DNA from: a virus
DNA: 64,000 nt
Strand: one strand, 5' to 3'
IMG/VR virus record: IMGVR_UViG_3300021962_000023
Span: 1-64,000 of that record
Below are positions 39,886 to 49,623 of the stretch, piece by piece. The translations under genes were made by a program, and so were the position numbers. How positions within the stretch are numbered: position 1 is the first letter of the stretch; each line of letters opens with the position of its first letter. The notes under the pieces were generated by a model that saw only the letters and a program-made list of their open reading frames with translations, searched no databases and was not told where the DNA came from.

Positions 39886-40562
39886 ATTATTTTTTTAATT
39901 TCTTTGTATTCATTTAATACTATTACATCATATAAATATTGAAAAAAAAATAGATGGCCAGTTTTATTTAAATGCTTATCATAATTATTTACCCAATATT
40001 CTGGAGTTTTTTCTATAATGTTAGCCATTAAACTATAATTGTTTCTGAATTTGATTATATTTTTATCAAATTTCAATACCAATGATTGTTGAAATTCTGC
40101 AAAAGCATTTGGTTCTGTTTTATAGGATAGTTCGGTATCCAAAGACCATATATAAAATTTTATATTTCGTTGTTTTAAATATTCACATATAAATGAATAT
40201 TTTATAATATCCTGTCTTATATACTCATCCATATCCAATACCTTTCTACTGAAGAATTGAAAATCCAATTCATCAAATCTTTCATCGTATTCTAAATGTA
40301 TAGTTGTATTTTTAAAATGGTCTAGCAATCTATTATAAAATCCAATTTCCAATATAACAATATCATCCGATTGAATACATTCGTACTCTTTAAAAAATTT
40401 GTTGATTATTTCACCATTACATGCTCCTACCAATGAATGATTTATCAACCCCATTCCTAATTTTTTAGAAAGTAATTGAGGCCAACTATCTTCTATTTTA
40501 ACCGAATCATTTGTTGTGAAATGAGTTGAAAATGAATCACCAAAAACAATCAAATTATTCAT
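39882..40562 (-). CDS. SGNH-like hydrolase 3
   Basis: 226 residues. FGDSFSTHF is a canonical GDS block I, LVGACNGEII matches block II and DKHLNKTGHLFFFQYLYDVI provides the C-terminal Asp-x-x-His-like block V. Likely esterase or O-acyltransferase for glycan ends. Next to a block of glycosyltransferases, 1 base from the first of them. Confidence 0.75.
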   Translation of the reverse strand: MNNLIVFGDSFSTHFTTNDSVKIEDSWPQLLSKKLGMGLINHSLVGACNGEIINKFFKEYECIQSDDIVILEIGFYNRLLDHFKNTTIHLEYDERFDELDFQFFSRKVLDMDEYIRQDIIKYSFICEYLKQRNIKFYIWSLDTELSYKTEPNAFAEFQQSLVLKFDKNIIKFRNNYSLMANIIEKTPEYWVNNYDKHLNKTGHLFFFQYLYDVIVLNEYKEIKKII

Positions 40563-40563
40563 T

Positions 40564-41463
40564 TTAATTTATCTTATTTAATTCTTCTTGAAAGTGTGAA
40601 TAAGCAATTTGTTTAAATTCCTCTTTTCTATCAATTCTTTTTACCAAAGAATCGTAGTGTTTTCTATTTCTATAAATATAATTCTCACAAACTACATGAT
40701 TTTTTAATTTAAATTGATAAATTGCTTCACCCTTTTCATTTAGTTTTTGAATACCCCACATCAAAAATGTATCATCTGGTCCATATGCTCCCATAGATTC
40801 TGGTAGAGGAATTCTATCTAATAGAGATTTAGATAATAATGTAAACCAACCTGCTCCAAATTTTGTAGTAGGTTGACCTGGTACCATATTAAATACACTT
40901 TCTATACCAACTTCACCATATTCACCCGCATCTACAAATGGATTATTTGTTTTACAATAATCTAATGGTTTATCTAAAAATTTTTCATTAACTAAGCAAT
41001 CCCAAGTTGTATCCCAATATTTAACAATTTCAGGTGTTATAAAATATTTATCCGATATCTTTTCTTCTTCAATTGCATGAATTGCGTTTTCCATATAAAA
41101 CAAAATTCTTTCATCAAAACAAATATCAGTATCCAACCAAATAAAATGAGTTGCATCGGCACATTCTAAATGTGCATATCGTTTACATTGAAATGCTCCA
41201 ATAATCTCATCTCTAATTTGAAATGTAGATTTACCAGCCCATTCTGTTAATGATTTTAAAGAATTAAATCTATCAATAAAGAATTGTTTATCCACTTTAG
41301 AATTTTCCCAATCAAATAAATAATCCGATACTGAAAAAGAAATATAAAATTCATAATTGGCCCCATCTACATATTTTGATGTTTTATTTAAATCAACCAA
41401 TACTCTTTCCAAATCATCCAGCTCATGTGGCATTACGAATGATGTAATAACTATTTTTTTCAT
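40564..41463 (-). CDS. glycosyltransferase, GT-A type
   Basis: 299 residues. IVITSFVMPHELDDLERVLV, THFIWLDTDICFDERIL (DxD motif near 134) and FGAGWFTLLSKSLLDRIP support a GT-A fold (family 2-like). It probably transfers a sugar to the phage's or host's surface glycan. It overlaps the next by 4 bases and lies first in the coupled block. Confidence 0.7.
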   Translation of the reverse strand: MKKIVITSFVMPHELDDLERVLVDLNKTSKYVDGANYEFYISFSVSDYLFDWENSKVDKQFFIDRFNSLKSLTEWAGKSTFQIRDEIIGAFQCKRYAHLECADATHFIWLDTDICFDERILFYMENAIHAIEEEKISDKYFITPEIVKYWDTTWDCLVNEKFLDKPLDYCKTNNPFVDAGEYGEVGIESVFNMVPGQPTTKFGAGWFTLLSKSLLDRIPLPESMGAYGPDDTFLMWGIQKLNEKGEAIYQFKLKNHVVCENYIYRNRKHYDSLVKRIDRKEEFKQIAYSHFQEELNKIN

Positions 41464-42251
41464 TTGTATTTATTTTCTATTAACTTTTTAAGTTCTTCAT
41501 TTCTATCATATTGATGAACTAATGTGTACAATTCTCCAATATCCGTTTTAACATCATTTCCTTCTATCGTTGGTAATTTTTCAGTATATGGCAATGTATC
41601 ACCATTTTTTAATGTTAAATGCAATTGAGCAGCAAACCCCTCTTGTTGTTTTACAAATTGAACCTTATCTTTAAATTGATTCAAATGAATAAGAATATTA
41701 TATGCCGCCTGGTCTGCTAATTGTTCTGGATTAGAAGTAGTCAAACTCCATCTATAAATGTCAATAAATAAATCTCTTATAGCATCTCTCTTACCAACAA
41801 TGGTTCCAGCGCAATGTATTTCTTCATGTTGTAACCACTCCCATTCCATAGGAAATGATGTACCTGCATTTAATCTTGCCCAAGCCTCATCTCCAAATTT
41901 TAAAGATTCACTAAATGCAAGAATATCTTTATTCATATGGTTATTCAACCATTCAGTTGGGTCTTTTTGAAATACAATATCTTTTACATCTACCCAAATA
42001 ACTACATCAGTTTCATATTGATGTAGGACCTGATACATATCTCTAAATCTTTGTAAAATGATATGTTGTTGTGGTTCTGATTGTATTAATAACCATCCTT
42101 TATTCGTAAGATAATCGATTGTATCTTGTGTAATCTCATACACCAACATCAATTTATCTCCACTAAACCCACTTTGCTCTATTGATTCAACAAATGGTTT
42201 AATTTGTTCTACTCCATATTTGGTTATACAACCTACTATCGTATATTTCAT
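41460..42251 (-). CDS. glycosyltransferase, GT-A-like
   Basis: 263 residues from the ATG at 42251, which overlaps the upstream stop as ATGA. The frame's earlier ATG (42272) gives MAKIRKT, less likely. VVIWVDVKDIVFQKDPTEW has the DxxD-like metal site, and FAAQLHLTLKNGDTLPY follows. Similar to TOD1/PLOD-type sugar transferases. Located in the glycan block. Confidence 0.6.
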   Translation of the reverse strand: MKYTIVGCITKYGVEQIKPFVESIEQSGFSGDKLMLVYEITQDTIDYLTNKGWLLIQSEPQQHIILQRFRDMYQVLHQYETDVVIWVDVKDIVFQKDPTEWLNNHMNKDILAFSESLKFGDEAWARLNAGTSFPMEWEWLQHEEIHCAGTIVGKRDAIRDLFIDIYRWSLTTSNPEQLADQAAYNILIHLNQFKDKVQFVKQQEGFAAQLHLTLKNGDTLPYTEKLPTIEGNDVKTDIGELYTLVHQYDRNEELKKLIENKYK

Positions 42252-42991
42252 CGTTTTCCGTATTTTTGCCAATCATTATGCATAAACAAACCTTCACCAT
42301 GTGCTACTCCGTAGTTTTGTTGAACCCACCATTTACCAATGTTTCCTTCCAATGCAATACCATCTCCTGCAAATTGATTCACAATATCTAAATAAAATTG
42401 TTTTTTATATAAACAAGGGTTGTTTGTCCAATTACCATATCGAGAATTAGTCAAAAAGTATTCTCCAAATTGTCCAATATGTTCTGGAAAAGATTCTTTA
42501 GGATTACACCAATGAACTGAATCTAAAAGATGTGGCGATGTTGCTCCTATTTCCTCATCGTAATAAGTTAATTCATTTCCTTGATGTCTGAATGAGAAAT
42601 GTGGAAACCCTGGATTCTTTCTATGTCTATATCTAACCACATCTACACTACCATCTAATAATTCTAATCCAGATGATAATCTATCATATGCAGTTTCTTT
42701 ATTTTCAATTAAATTCCAATCGTGTTCTAAAACTAATACATTATCGGTTTGTGAATTTTCAGTTAATTTGATAAATGCTTTACCAATACCAATGTTGCTA
42801 GTTTCGCCAATAAAATCTAATCCAAAGTGTTTAGCTATTTCATAATCTTGCATACTAAACTCCTGAAATAAAATGGTAACATCGTTTGTAATATCAAACA
42901 ATCCGTTTTCATAATAAGTTGTCAATGTATCTACCAATACTTGCCCACTATTCCAAGCTAATATTCCAATACTAATTGGTAATTTTTGCAT
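42248..42991 (-). CDS. glycosyltransferase, GT2-like
   Basis: 247 residues. ISIGILAWNSGQVLVDTLTT, VLVLEHDWNLIENKETAYDR and GNIGKWWVQQNYGV suggest a GT-A fold with acidic metal site in EHDW. Overlaps its neighbours by 4 and 20 bases, so translational coupling is likely. Confidence 0.65.
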   Translation of the reverse strand: MQKLPISIGILAWNSGQVLVDTLTTYYENGLFDITNDVTILFQEFSMQDYEIAKHFGLDFIGETSNIGIGKAFIKLTENSQTDNVLVLEHDWNLIENKETAYDRLSSGLELLDGSVDVVRYRHRKNPGFPHFSFRHQGNELTYYDEEIGATSPHLLDSVHWCNPKESFPEHIGQFGEYFLTNSRYGNWTNNPCLYKKQFYLDIVNQFAGDGIALEGNIGKWWVQQNYGVAHGEGLFMHNDWQKYGKR

Positions 42992-43619
42992 TTCTTAAAT
43001 AATTTATAAAGTTATTGTAATCTTCTTTCTTTATTTCATCCCAAATAGGTTCATCGGAAGTTGTACTCATTTCAGTATCAACTTTAAAATTACGCAATAC
43101 TGCTTTTGACGATGGGTTTACATCTTTTATAAAATTATCCCCATACCATATTTTTATATTGTTTGGAATTTCTATCCAATTCGTTCTATTCAACATAATA
43201 AAACAACCCCACCCCCAATCATTTACACCAGGCTGCCATACATCTAAATAAGGTCCTCTTTCTTCATCGATATTCCCCCTATAATTTCCTTCCCCCATTC
43301 CGATAATCCCATATTGATTTAATATATCATTTGTAATTAAACCAAAAATATTTGGGTCAAAATTTATATCATCGTTTAATAATGCTATGGATTCATTCTT
43401 AGCTAATTCAATTCCCAAATTCCATGCAGGATTTACATAAATGTTTTTACCAAATGAAACATGTCTAACTTTTTCTACTTTTCCATCCAATACATCTGTC
43501 AATTGATTATTTATTACAATAATCTCATCTACATATTCACACTCATTTAAATCTGAAAGTAGTTTTTTTGTTCTGTTTGATTTCCAAAGTGTTGGAATTA
43601 CTATTGAGAATTTGCCCAT
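42972..43619 (-). CDS. glycosyltransferase, GT2
   Basis: 215 residues from the ATG at 43619 (MGKFSIVIPTLWKSNRTK), which starts close to the upstream stop. LLSDLNECEYVDEIIVINNQ and ALLNDDINFDPNIF (DD metal site) are GT2 features. Upstream ATG at 43661 would add an unlikely 14 residues. Confidence 0.75.
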   Translation of the reverse strand: MGKFSIVIPTLWKSNRTKKLLSDLNECEYVDEIIVINNQLTDVLDGKVEKVRHVSFGKNIYVNPAWNLGIELAKNESIALLNDDINFDPNIFGLITNDILNQYGIIGMGEGNYRGNIDEERGPYLDVWQPGVNDWGWGCFIMLNRTNWIEIPNNIKIWYGDNFIKDVNPSSKAVLRNFKVDTEMSTTSDEPIWDEIKKEDYNNFINYLRNAKITN

Positions 43620-44194
43620 TGTAAGAATTGTTCTGGTGATATAATATTTAACATTCTCCACTTATTCATAGAATAGTGATAATATGATTTATAGTTATCG
43701 GTTGTTTCGTATGGGATATTTGTTCCCCTACGAATGATTCCACAGCCGTAATCAGTATCAACTACTTTAATATCTAAAACAATACTTTCAACTCTCAACT
43801 CCGCAATTGCTTTCCACACATCACCAGTCCATTCTCCACCATGGTCATCTCTTTCTTGCATCTTTTCAGTTGTTGGTAAACAATCGTGACAAACAATAGT
43901 TCCATTATCTGATAAATGGTTTAAGGAATTTTCAATATCCTTTAATACTTGGTCTGAATGATGTAATCCATCTATAAAGATTATATCAAATTTTGCATTT
44001 TCATCTATTGATTCAAAATATTCATCTGATGTTCCAACGAATGTAACCTCCCCTCGTGGAAATGGGTCAATCGATACTTTACATTCCGTATTTATTAAAT
44101 CAAAATTGGATGATGGGTCTTGCGTTCCAACTTCTAAATAAGATTTATATCCATATTTTTGGATTAAACTATTGATTATATCTGTTCTTTTCAT
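43601..44194 (-). CDS. SAM-dependent methyltransferase
   Basis: 197 residues. YLEVGTQDPSSNFDL is motif I, FDIIFIDGLHHSDQVLKDIE carries the DGLHH of the Methyltransf_24 group. It could methylate a sugar. Overlaps its neighbours in the glycan block. Confidence 0.75.
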   Translation of the reverse strand: MKRTDIINSLIQKYGYKSYLEVGTQDPSSNFDLINTECKVSIDPFPRGEVTFVGTSDEYFESIDENAKFDIIFIDGLHHSDQVLKDIENSLNHLSDNGTIVCHDCLPTTEKMQERDDHGGEWTGDVWKAIAELRVESIVLDIKVVDTDYGCGIIRRGTNIPYETTDNYKSYYHYSMNKWRMLNIISPEQFLQWANSQ

Positions 44195-44712
44195 TATATA
44201 TTATTTAATCTTTCTAAATCATTTGAACAAAGTATATCAGAAATTTCATCTATTTTACTTTCTTCCATATCCCACCATTTTAATTCTAAAAGTTTATTAA
44301 TAACTTCATCACTAAATCTTTTACGAATTTGTTTAGCAGGATTTCCACCTACTATTGTATATGGTGGAACATCTTTTGTTACCACACTATATGCAGCGAT
44401 AACTGCCCCATCACCAATTTTAACACCACTCATAATAACTGCATTTGTTGCAATCCATACATCATTACCAATTGTTACATCTCCCTTTGTTGCAGGATGT
44501 CCGTGGTCTCGTTTTACTTTTGGGAATAAAGATTCTTTTATATGGCCAAATGGATATGTAGTAAACCAATCTATTCTATGATTTGCTCCTAAAAATACAG
44601 TAACACCTTCTGCTATTGAGCAAAATTTACCAATTCGTAAAGTTTTACCTTCACCTCCATGTATAATTTTTATACCATCATGTCCGTAAGTATTACTTCC
44701 TACTTCTTTCAT
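44194..44712 (-). CDS. hexapeptide-repeat O-acetyltransferase, CatB-like
   Basis: 172 residues. LbetaH repeats (IGKFCSIAEGVTVFLGANH, VTIGNDVWIATNAVIMSGV, KIGDGAVIAAYSVVTKDVPP), the catalytic His in ANHRIDW and the C-terminal IVGGNPAKQIRKRF match CatB-type sugar O-acetyltransferases. It probably acetylates a phage-made glycan. Confidence 0.88.
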   Translation of the reverse strand: MKEVGSNTYGHDGIKIIHGGEGKTLRIGKFCSIAEGVTVFLGANHRIDWFTTYPFGHIKESLFPKVKRDHGHPATKGDVTIGNDVWIATNAVIMSGVKIGDGAVIAAYSVVTKDVPPYTIVGGNPAKQIRKRFSDEVINKLLELKWWDMEESKIDEISDILCSNDLERLNNI

Positions 44713-45565
44713 ATGCCGATATTAATTTATCTACTAACTGAATTTGTGTATAATTGTGCAACACTTTCATCATACCATTGTGTGCGATTCTTTCCCTCTC
44801 CTCTTCGTTTTCATTGTAGTAGTTCATCTTTTCTATACAATCAAACATTTCATCGTAGTACACAATATCCTCTCCATCTATGAACATTTCAGAAAGACCT
44901 GTTGATTCATCTAATCTATCGGTTAGAACCATCTTACCGCAAGCCATTCCTTCAAATATTCTACGAGTGATTTCTTTCCATCTACTATTCTGAATAACCA
45001 TTAAACCGGTATTCAAAAACTCCGTATGTTCTTTAGCTCCTAATCCATTGCGATTGCCAACTGCTCCTTCTGCCCAATGTGTTAAGTAATCTAAAAATGA
45101 AGAATTACCAATACCTCTCGTTGTAACTGCTACATGCTTTGGTTCTAAATTCATAGGAAATTGAACTTGTGTATCTGCGAAGTGATTTATCCACTCAGCA
45201 TTTATACCCATACTTTTGTATGCTTCCGCACATTGTTTATCCGGTGTAATTGTGAAATGAAATCTATTTGCTTTTGGTGAATTTCTTTCAAAGTTTTGTG
45301 GGTCATCTCCACTTTCTTGTATCCAAAATGAATTTGGTTTTAAATCTTTATTTAGATAAGGAGAATCAAATCTACCCCAATCTAAAAACATAATAATTGT
45401 AGGTTCTTTAGGTCCTTCTACGAATTGTTTAAGTAATCCATCACCATCTGCAATAGAAACTATATCAGTTTCCCAACCTCTTTCTTTGAATTCATTGAGA
45501 ATAGCTAATGGCATACACCATTCTTCTCCTTTGTAATCAAATATAAATGTTATACTATTTTGCAT
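44693..45565 (-). CDS. glycosyltransferase, GT-B/CgeB-like
   Basis: 290 residues. YKGEEWCMPLAILNEFKERG and RIFEGMACGKMVLTDRLDES (GT-B C-terminal E-x7-E region) support a glycosyltransferase of family 1/4 or CgeB type. Overlaps its neighbours by 20 and 11 bases. Confidence 0.7.
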   Translation of the reverse strand: MQNSITFIFDYKGEEWCMPLAILNEFKERGWETDIVSIADGDGLLKQFVEGPKEPTIIMFLDWGRFDSPYLNKDLKPNSFWIQESGDDPQNFERNSPKANRFHFTITPDKQCAEAYKSMGINAEWINHFADTQVQFPMNLEPKHVAVTTRGIGNSSFLDYLTHWAEGAVGNRNGLGAKEHTEFLNTGLMVIQNSRWKEITRRIFEGMACGKMVLTDRLDESTGLSEMFIDGEDIVYYDEMFDCIEKMNYYNENEEERERIAHNGMMKVLHNYTQIQLVDKLISAYERSRK

Positions 45566-46187
45566 AATCTTCTCTTTTAAAATTTATAGAATAATTATCC
45601 TGCGGTTCTACATCATATGGAGAATATGGTTTCCAATTTTTACCAGATTGAACAAATTTTATTTCAGCATTAAATCTATTCTTCTTCATACCGATTGTAT
45701 CAATTGTTCTGGCATAATCACCTCTCATCCACCAAAAATTACCTGAATAAAAGAATCCATAGAAAAGTATTCCATATGTATTAAATTCGGTTTTTTCAAA
45801 TAATCTAAATACATCATATACTTTTTCAATATTAAAATAATTCATAACATGTCTCCATGTTATTATATTTTGATATTTTTCATCATTTTGTTTAGATGCG
45901 CCTTTAGTATGAAGATACAAAATATAATCGGAATCTCCAAATTTTTCTTTATCTTTTTCTAATAAATCCAATGTAACAAATTCATGCCCCATTGCCCTAA
46001 TATCTCTTATCAATCGTTTGTCTAAGATATCCAATACATTGGAAATAGATTTATTTTCATCGGCTATTGAAATTCCAATATTCAATCTATATGGAAAATC
46101 AAAATGCGTTTTGATAAGATTTAATTGCTCATCTATTATAGATTCAACACCATCCACTGCGTATATGTGATAATATATGTGAACCAT
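45555..46187 (-). CDS. hypothetical protein, RgpF-like motif
   Basis: 210 residues. SDYILYLHTKGASKQNDEKY includes the LHTKG motif of rhamnan-synthesis RgpF-like proteins, and GFFYSGNFWWMRGDYARTI is also typical of glycan enzymes. Likely glycosyltransferase of the block. Overlaps both neighbours. Confidence 0.6.
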   Translation of the reverse strand: MVHIYYHIYAVDGVESIIDEQLNLIKTHFDFPYRLNIGISIADENKSISNVLDILDKRLIRDIRAMGHEFVTLDLLEKDKEKFGDSDYILYLHTKGASKQNDEKYQNIITWRHVMNYFNIEKVYDVFRLFEKTEFNTYGILFYGFFYSGNFWWMRGDYARTIDTIGMKKNRFNAEIKFVQSGKNWKPYSPYDVEPQDNYSINFKREDYAK

Positions 46188-46810
46188 TATAAAGTATCGT
46201 AGTAGTTATTCTGACGCTCTTGTCTTTCGATTGTTTTTGGATGTATAATACAATATATTTCATCCATAGGAAAATTAGTATATGATTCAAATCCTACGAT
46301 TCTTTCATGTACTTTACCACTCCATCCTATTTTATCAGAATTTTTATAGATACGAGTTTGAACATCAGGAAAGTTTACCCATCCTTTTTCATTCACATTC
46401 CAACCCCATTTTTGAATATGTGATTGTGTTAATCCTTCAACGGTATTAATACGAGGAACTACAATCATATCTTTATCGATATTTGCATCTAATAAAGCTT
46501 CCATATTTACAATCAAATCCGGTGTTAAATATTCATCAGCATCTAACTGAAATATCCACTCACCTTTACATTGTGAGTTTAATAAGTTCTTCCATTGTGC
46601 AAAATCATTATCGAATTCAGATTCAATTAATGTAATGTGGTCTGCGTTCGCTTGTAATTCTAAATACTCTAATAATTCGATAGGTGCTTTGGGTGTATCC
46701 AATAGAACTACGATTTCAGAATTTTCTTCTTTGTAGTTTAATAACTGATTAACCAAACGAATGGTTTCATCGACTTCATTACAAGCCGTTATTGCGTAAC
46801 TTAATTTCAT
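46187..46810 (-). CDS. glycosyltransferase, GT2 (WaaE/SunS-like)
   Basis: 207 residues. SYAITACNEVDETIRLVNQL, GEWIFQLDADEYLTPDL (DAD metal site) and KVHERIVGF are typical of short GT2 enzymes. It overlaps the epimerase gene by 32 bases. Confidence 0.8.
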   Translation of the reverse strand: MKLSYAITACNEVDETIRLVNQLLNYKEENSEIVVLLDTPKAPIELLEYLELQANADHITLIESEFDNDFAQWKNLLNSQCKGEWIFQLDADEYLTPDLIVNMEALLDANIDKDMIVVPRINTVEGLTQSHIQKWGWNVNEKGWVNFPDVQTRIYKNSDKIGWSGKVHERIVGFESYTNFPMDEIYCIIHPKTIERQERQNNYYDTL

Positions 46811-47642
46811 TTAAATATTCTTTTAATTGGTCTTTTGGTTGCCATCCCAATCTATTTAAGGCATCATCATTAATTCTAATAGTTTCTCTATAATTACCTT
46901 TTACATCATCTACATATCTAATTGGATGCGGTGCGAACCAACTAGCTACTTCATTTAAAGAGTAATTGTGACCCGTTCCTAATTCCCAAGCATCTTCATG
47001 CTTTTCATTACTTTCTGCGATTCTGATTAATCCATCTACAATATCATCAATATGTGTAAAATCTCTCCTTTGCTTACCATCTCCGTGAATTAGAATAGGA
47101 GTACCATTTTTTACAGCTGCCCTCCATAATCCAATTACAGCCGCCATATGAGAGTCTACCAACTCACCGGGCCCATAAACATTATAAAACCTAACTATCT
47201 CCGCATTTAACCCATATACCCCTTTAAACATCTTTATCCACTCCTCTCCCATATGTTTACTCATTGCATAGGGTGATAACATTGGATTGTGATGACGAGA
47301 TGATGAACCTGCGTAAATTAATTTAGATTTATTGTGGTATGCGTATTCAACAACCTGTTTTGTACCATCCACATTTACTGAAAATGTTAGCGTTGGATTT
47401 TTAAATGATGGTTGAATTCTACTTAATGCTCCCAAATGAAAAATATAATCATATGGTGTATTTTTAATATTATCCATTGCTCTAATATCTCCACCCAAAA
47501 ATTTTACATATGGGGAAACTTTAGCTTCAGAACCAATTGATAAATTATCAATTACATGAACTTCATAACCTCTTTTAAGTAATTCAGCTGAAAGAGCATA
47601 TCCAACAAATCCAGCTCCACCCGTAACCAATACTTTTTTCAT
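46779..47642 (-). CDS. NAD-dependent sugar epimerase/dehydratase
   Basis: 287 residues. VTGGAGFVGYALSAELLKRG is the NAD-binding Rossmann motif; YAGSSSRHHNPMLSPYAMSK includes the Ser and YxxxK pair; DFTHIDDIVDGLIR follows. Extended SDR family, likely UDP- or GDP-sugar 4-epimerase or dehydratase. It overlaps the next gene and supplies donors to the block. Confidence 0.85.
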   Translation of the reverse strand: MKKVLVTGGAGFVGYALSAELLKRGYEVHVIDNLSIGSEAKVSPYVKFLGGDIRAMDNIKNTPYDYIFHLGALSRIQPSFKNPTLTFSVNVDGTKQVVEYAYHNKSKLIYAGSSSRHHNPMLSPYAMSKHMGEEWIKMFKGVYGLNAEIVRFYNVYGPGELVDSHMAAVIGLWRAAVKNGTPILIHGDGKQRRDFTHIDDIVDGLIRIAESNEKHEDAWELGTGHNYSLNEVASWFAPHPIRYVDDVKGNYRETIRINDDALNRLGWQPKDQLKEYLNEIKLRNNGL

Positions 47643-47878
47643 TAATCTTCTTTTTCCTTTTTTATAACTTCATCAGCACCACCGGTTGTATATGGTGGTC
47701 TATATGTTGAATTAGTATAATTCCAATTAGAAGTAATTGGTGATTCGAGAATTAATGTTTTATCCTCTACTTCTGCTAATTTATCTTTTAGTATATCCCA
47801 TTGCTTTGGGGTAATATTGAATTCATGCACTCCTTCTGAAAATCCTCTTAACCAAAGGACAAATTCTTTTGATGTCAT
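47642..47878 (-). CDS. small hypothetical protein
   Basis: 78 residues, MTSKEFVLWLRGFSEGVHEF with NITPKQWDILKDKLAEV, a helical N-terminal half common in phages, then disordered. It abuts the epimerase start by 1 base and the next gene by 3. Function not known. Confidence 0.6.
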   Translation of the reverse strand: MTSKEFVLWLRGFSEGVHEFNITPKQWDILKDKLAEVEDKTLILESPITSNWNYTNSTYRPPYTTGGADEVIKKEKED

Positions 47879-47880
47879 AA

Positions 47881-48354
47881 CTATTTATTTTTTAATTGTG
47901 ATTTCACATCTATATTATGTATAATTACTTTTTTTGGAGTAAGTTCATTTACATCCATATTTAATTCTACAACATTTCCCAATCCACTTAACTTATATGT
48001 TCTATATGAATCATTTGTTATAATTGGTACTTTACTAACTACTTTTTCATAAAATGCCTTAGCTCCACCTTTCATTTGCAATGATTCTTCTTCTTCATTT
48101 ACAAATTTACCAAAAAACTTTTTTATTAAATCAGGTCTAACATTTGATACTTTTACAGCATGTACTACATCTTTTATTTTAGATACAAATAGTGTGAATA
48201 TAATGGGAGCATCTGATTCTGTATATTTACCCTTAGTACCATCCACATATTCATACTCTTTGATTAAATAAAATCGGCTTCTAACCATATTAGTAGGAAC
48301 AATTTTATTTTTACCATCGATGTATCTACGATATATGGGATTATAGCTGCTCAT
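47881..48354 (-). CDS. hypothetical phage protein
   Basis: 157 residues, MSSYNPIYRRYIDGKNKIVP. Segments APIIFTLFVSKIKDVVHAVK and ELTPKKVIIHNIDVKSQL suggest a beta-rich fold. Close to the glycan block, but no glycan motif. Not recognised. Confidence 0.55.
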   Translation of the reverse strand: MSSYNPIYRRYIDGKNKIVPTNMVRSRFYLIKEYEYVDGTKGKYTESDAPIIFTLFVSKIKDVVHAVKVSNVRPDLIKKFFGKFVNEEEESLQMKGGAKAFYEKVVSKVPIITNDSYRTYKLSGLGNVVELNMDVNELTPKKVIIHNIDVKSQLKNK

Positions 48355-49622
48355 TATTTATTTAACATTTTCAATTTAGGTAACTGAAGTTGTTGAAACT
48401 TTGGTTGTACTTTAGTATAAATACCATACTGATTTAAAATAATATTAAATCCTTCGGTCATTTTTTCTAAACTAAAATTCTGTCTATTGTGTTTTGCTAA
48501 TTTAGTTGAATCAGGCAAATACTTACTATAATTTTTATAAACATCTTTGATTATCGGCAATGCTTTTGAAACATTTACATTAAACCATTGTGATTCTTTT
48601 AGTAAGAATTGGTCAGCTGCCGATTCGTGTACATTTTTCAATTCACCTTCCAACAACACTGCTCCACTTTTTAAGAAATCCAAATGCCCACTCCAATTAG
48701 ATACAATTACAGGCTTACCTGTCAAACTGAATTCCAATAGTGGTCTACCAAATCCTTCACCTTTTGTAAAGTTTAACATAGCTTTTACTTTTGGATGTTC
48801 GTATAATCCGTTCATTTGAGATGGAGTTAAATCACCATGCAATAAATAAACCGGAACTTGTCCATAATCTTTACCCAATACCTCTCTAATTTTCTTAATA
48901 GTGTTTTCTCTATCAATTACACTAAATCCTGCTGAAGATGTTTTTAAAATTAATGCGGGTTTAACCTTTTCTTTTTTGAATGCAGTTGCAAATGTTTTAA
49001 TCATCATTCCCACATTCTTTCTATCTTCACCCAAATCACCTCTCAACCAGTGTCCTACAAATAGAAATGCGAAATCTTCTTTAATTGTATCCAATTCAGA
49101 AATACTTGCAACTACTTCAGTTCCAAAATCATTTTCATCAAATCCTTCAAAAAGAACTTCAACTGGTTTTTGTATTTTATGTTGTCCAATTAATTGACCT
49201 GTTTTTTTATCTTGCTCATTATAAACAGTTTTAACTAAACTATCTTTTGAATGCTCGGATGGAACAATAATTAAATCCATTCTATTACATCCGTGAATCC
49301 AATCTAATGCGCAATGTGTAGTTTCAATTGCGGCTGTTATACCAATGTTATAGAATCCCAATGGCTGAAATTCGTTTGGTACAGTAACCTGAATATAGAT
49401 ATCCGGCTTAGTTTCTATTTTTGGAATAATATTATCCACTACCCATTTATGAAATTCGTTATCATAATTCAATGCATCCATTGGAGTCATACCCCATCGT
49501 GTACTGATAACTTTAATATCAAATTTATCTAATTTATAAAGAGAATGTAATAAATCTCTCGCGTGGTCACCATATCCACTTCTTGTTGCTACCGGTGCCT
49601 GAAATACTAATGTTGGTTTCAT
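48354..49622 (-). CDS. glycosyltransferase, GT-B family 1/4
   Basis: 422 residues. APVATRSGYGDHARDLLHSL near the start, FAFLFVGHWLRGDLGEDRKN, VKAMLNFTKGEGFGRPLLEF and KPVIVSNWSGHLDFL match the GT4-type nucleotide-sugar binding domain (E-x7-E-like GEGFGRPLLE). Overlaps the previous gene by 1 base. Confidence 0.8.
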   Translation of the reverse strand: MKPTLVFQAPVATRSGYGDHARDLLHSLYKLDKFDIKVISTRWGMTPMDALNYDNEFHKWVVDNIIPKIETKPDIYIQVTVPNEFQPLGFYNIGITAAIETTHCALDWIHGCNRMDLIIVPSEHSKDSLVKTVYNEQDKKTGQLIGQHKIQKPVEVLFEGFDENDFGTEVVASISELDTIKEDFAFLFVGHWLRGDLGEDRKNVGMMIKTFATAFKKEKVKPALILKTSSAGFSVIDRENTIKKIREVLGKDYGQVPVYLLHGDLTPSQMNGLYEHPKVKAMLNFTKGEGFGRPLLEFSLTGKPVIVSNWSGHLDFLKSGAVLLEGELKNVHESAADQFLLKESQWFNVNVSKALPIIKDVYKNYSKYLPDSTKLAKHNRQNFSLEKMTEGFNIILNQYGIYTKVQPKFQQLQLPKLKMLNK

Positions 49623-49623
49623 A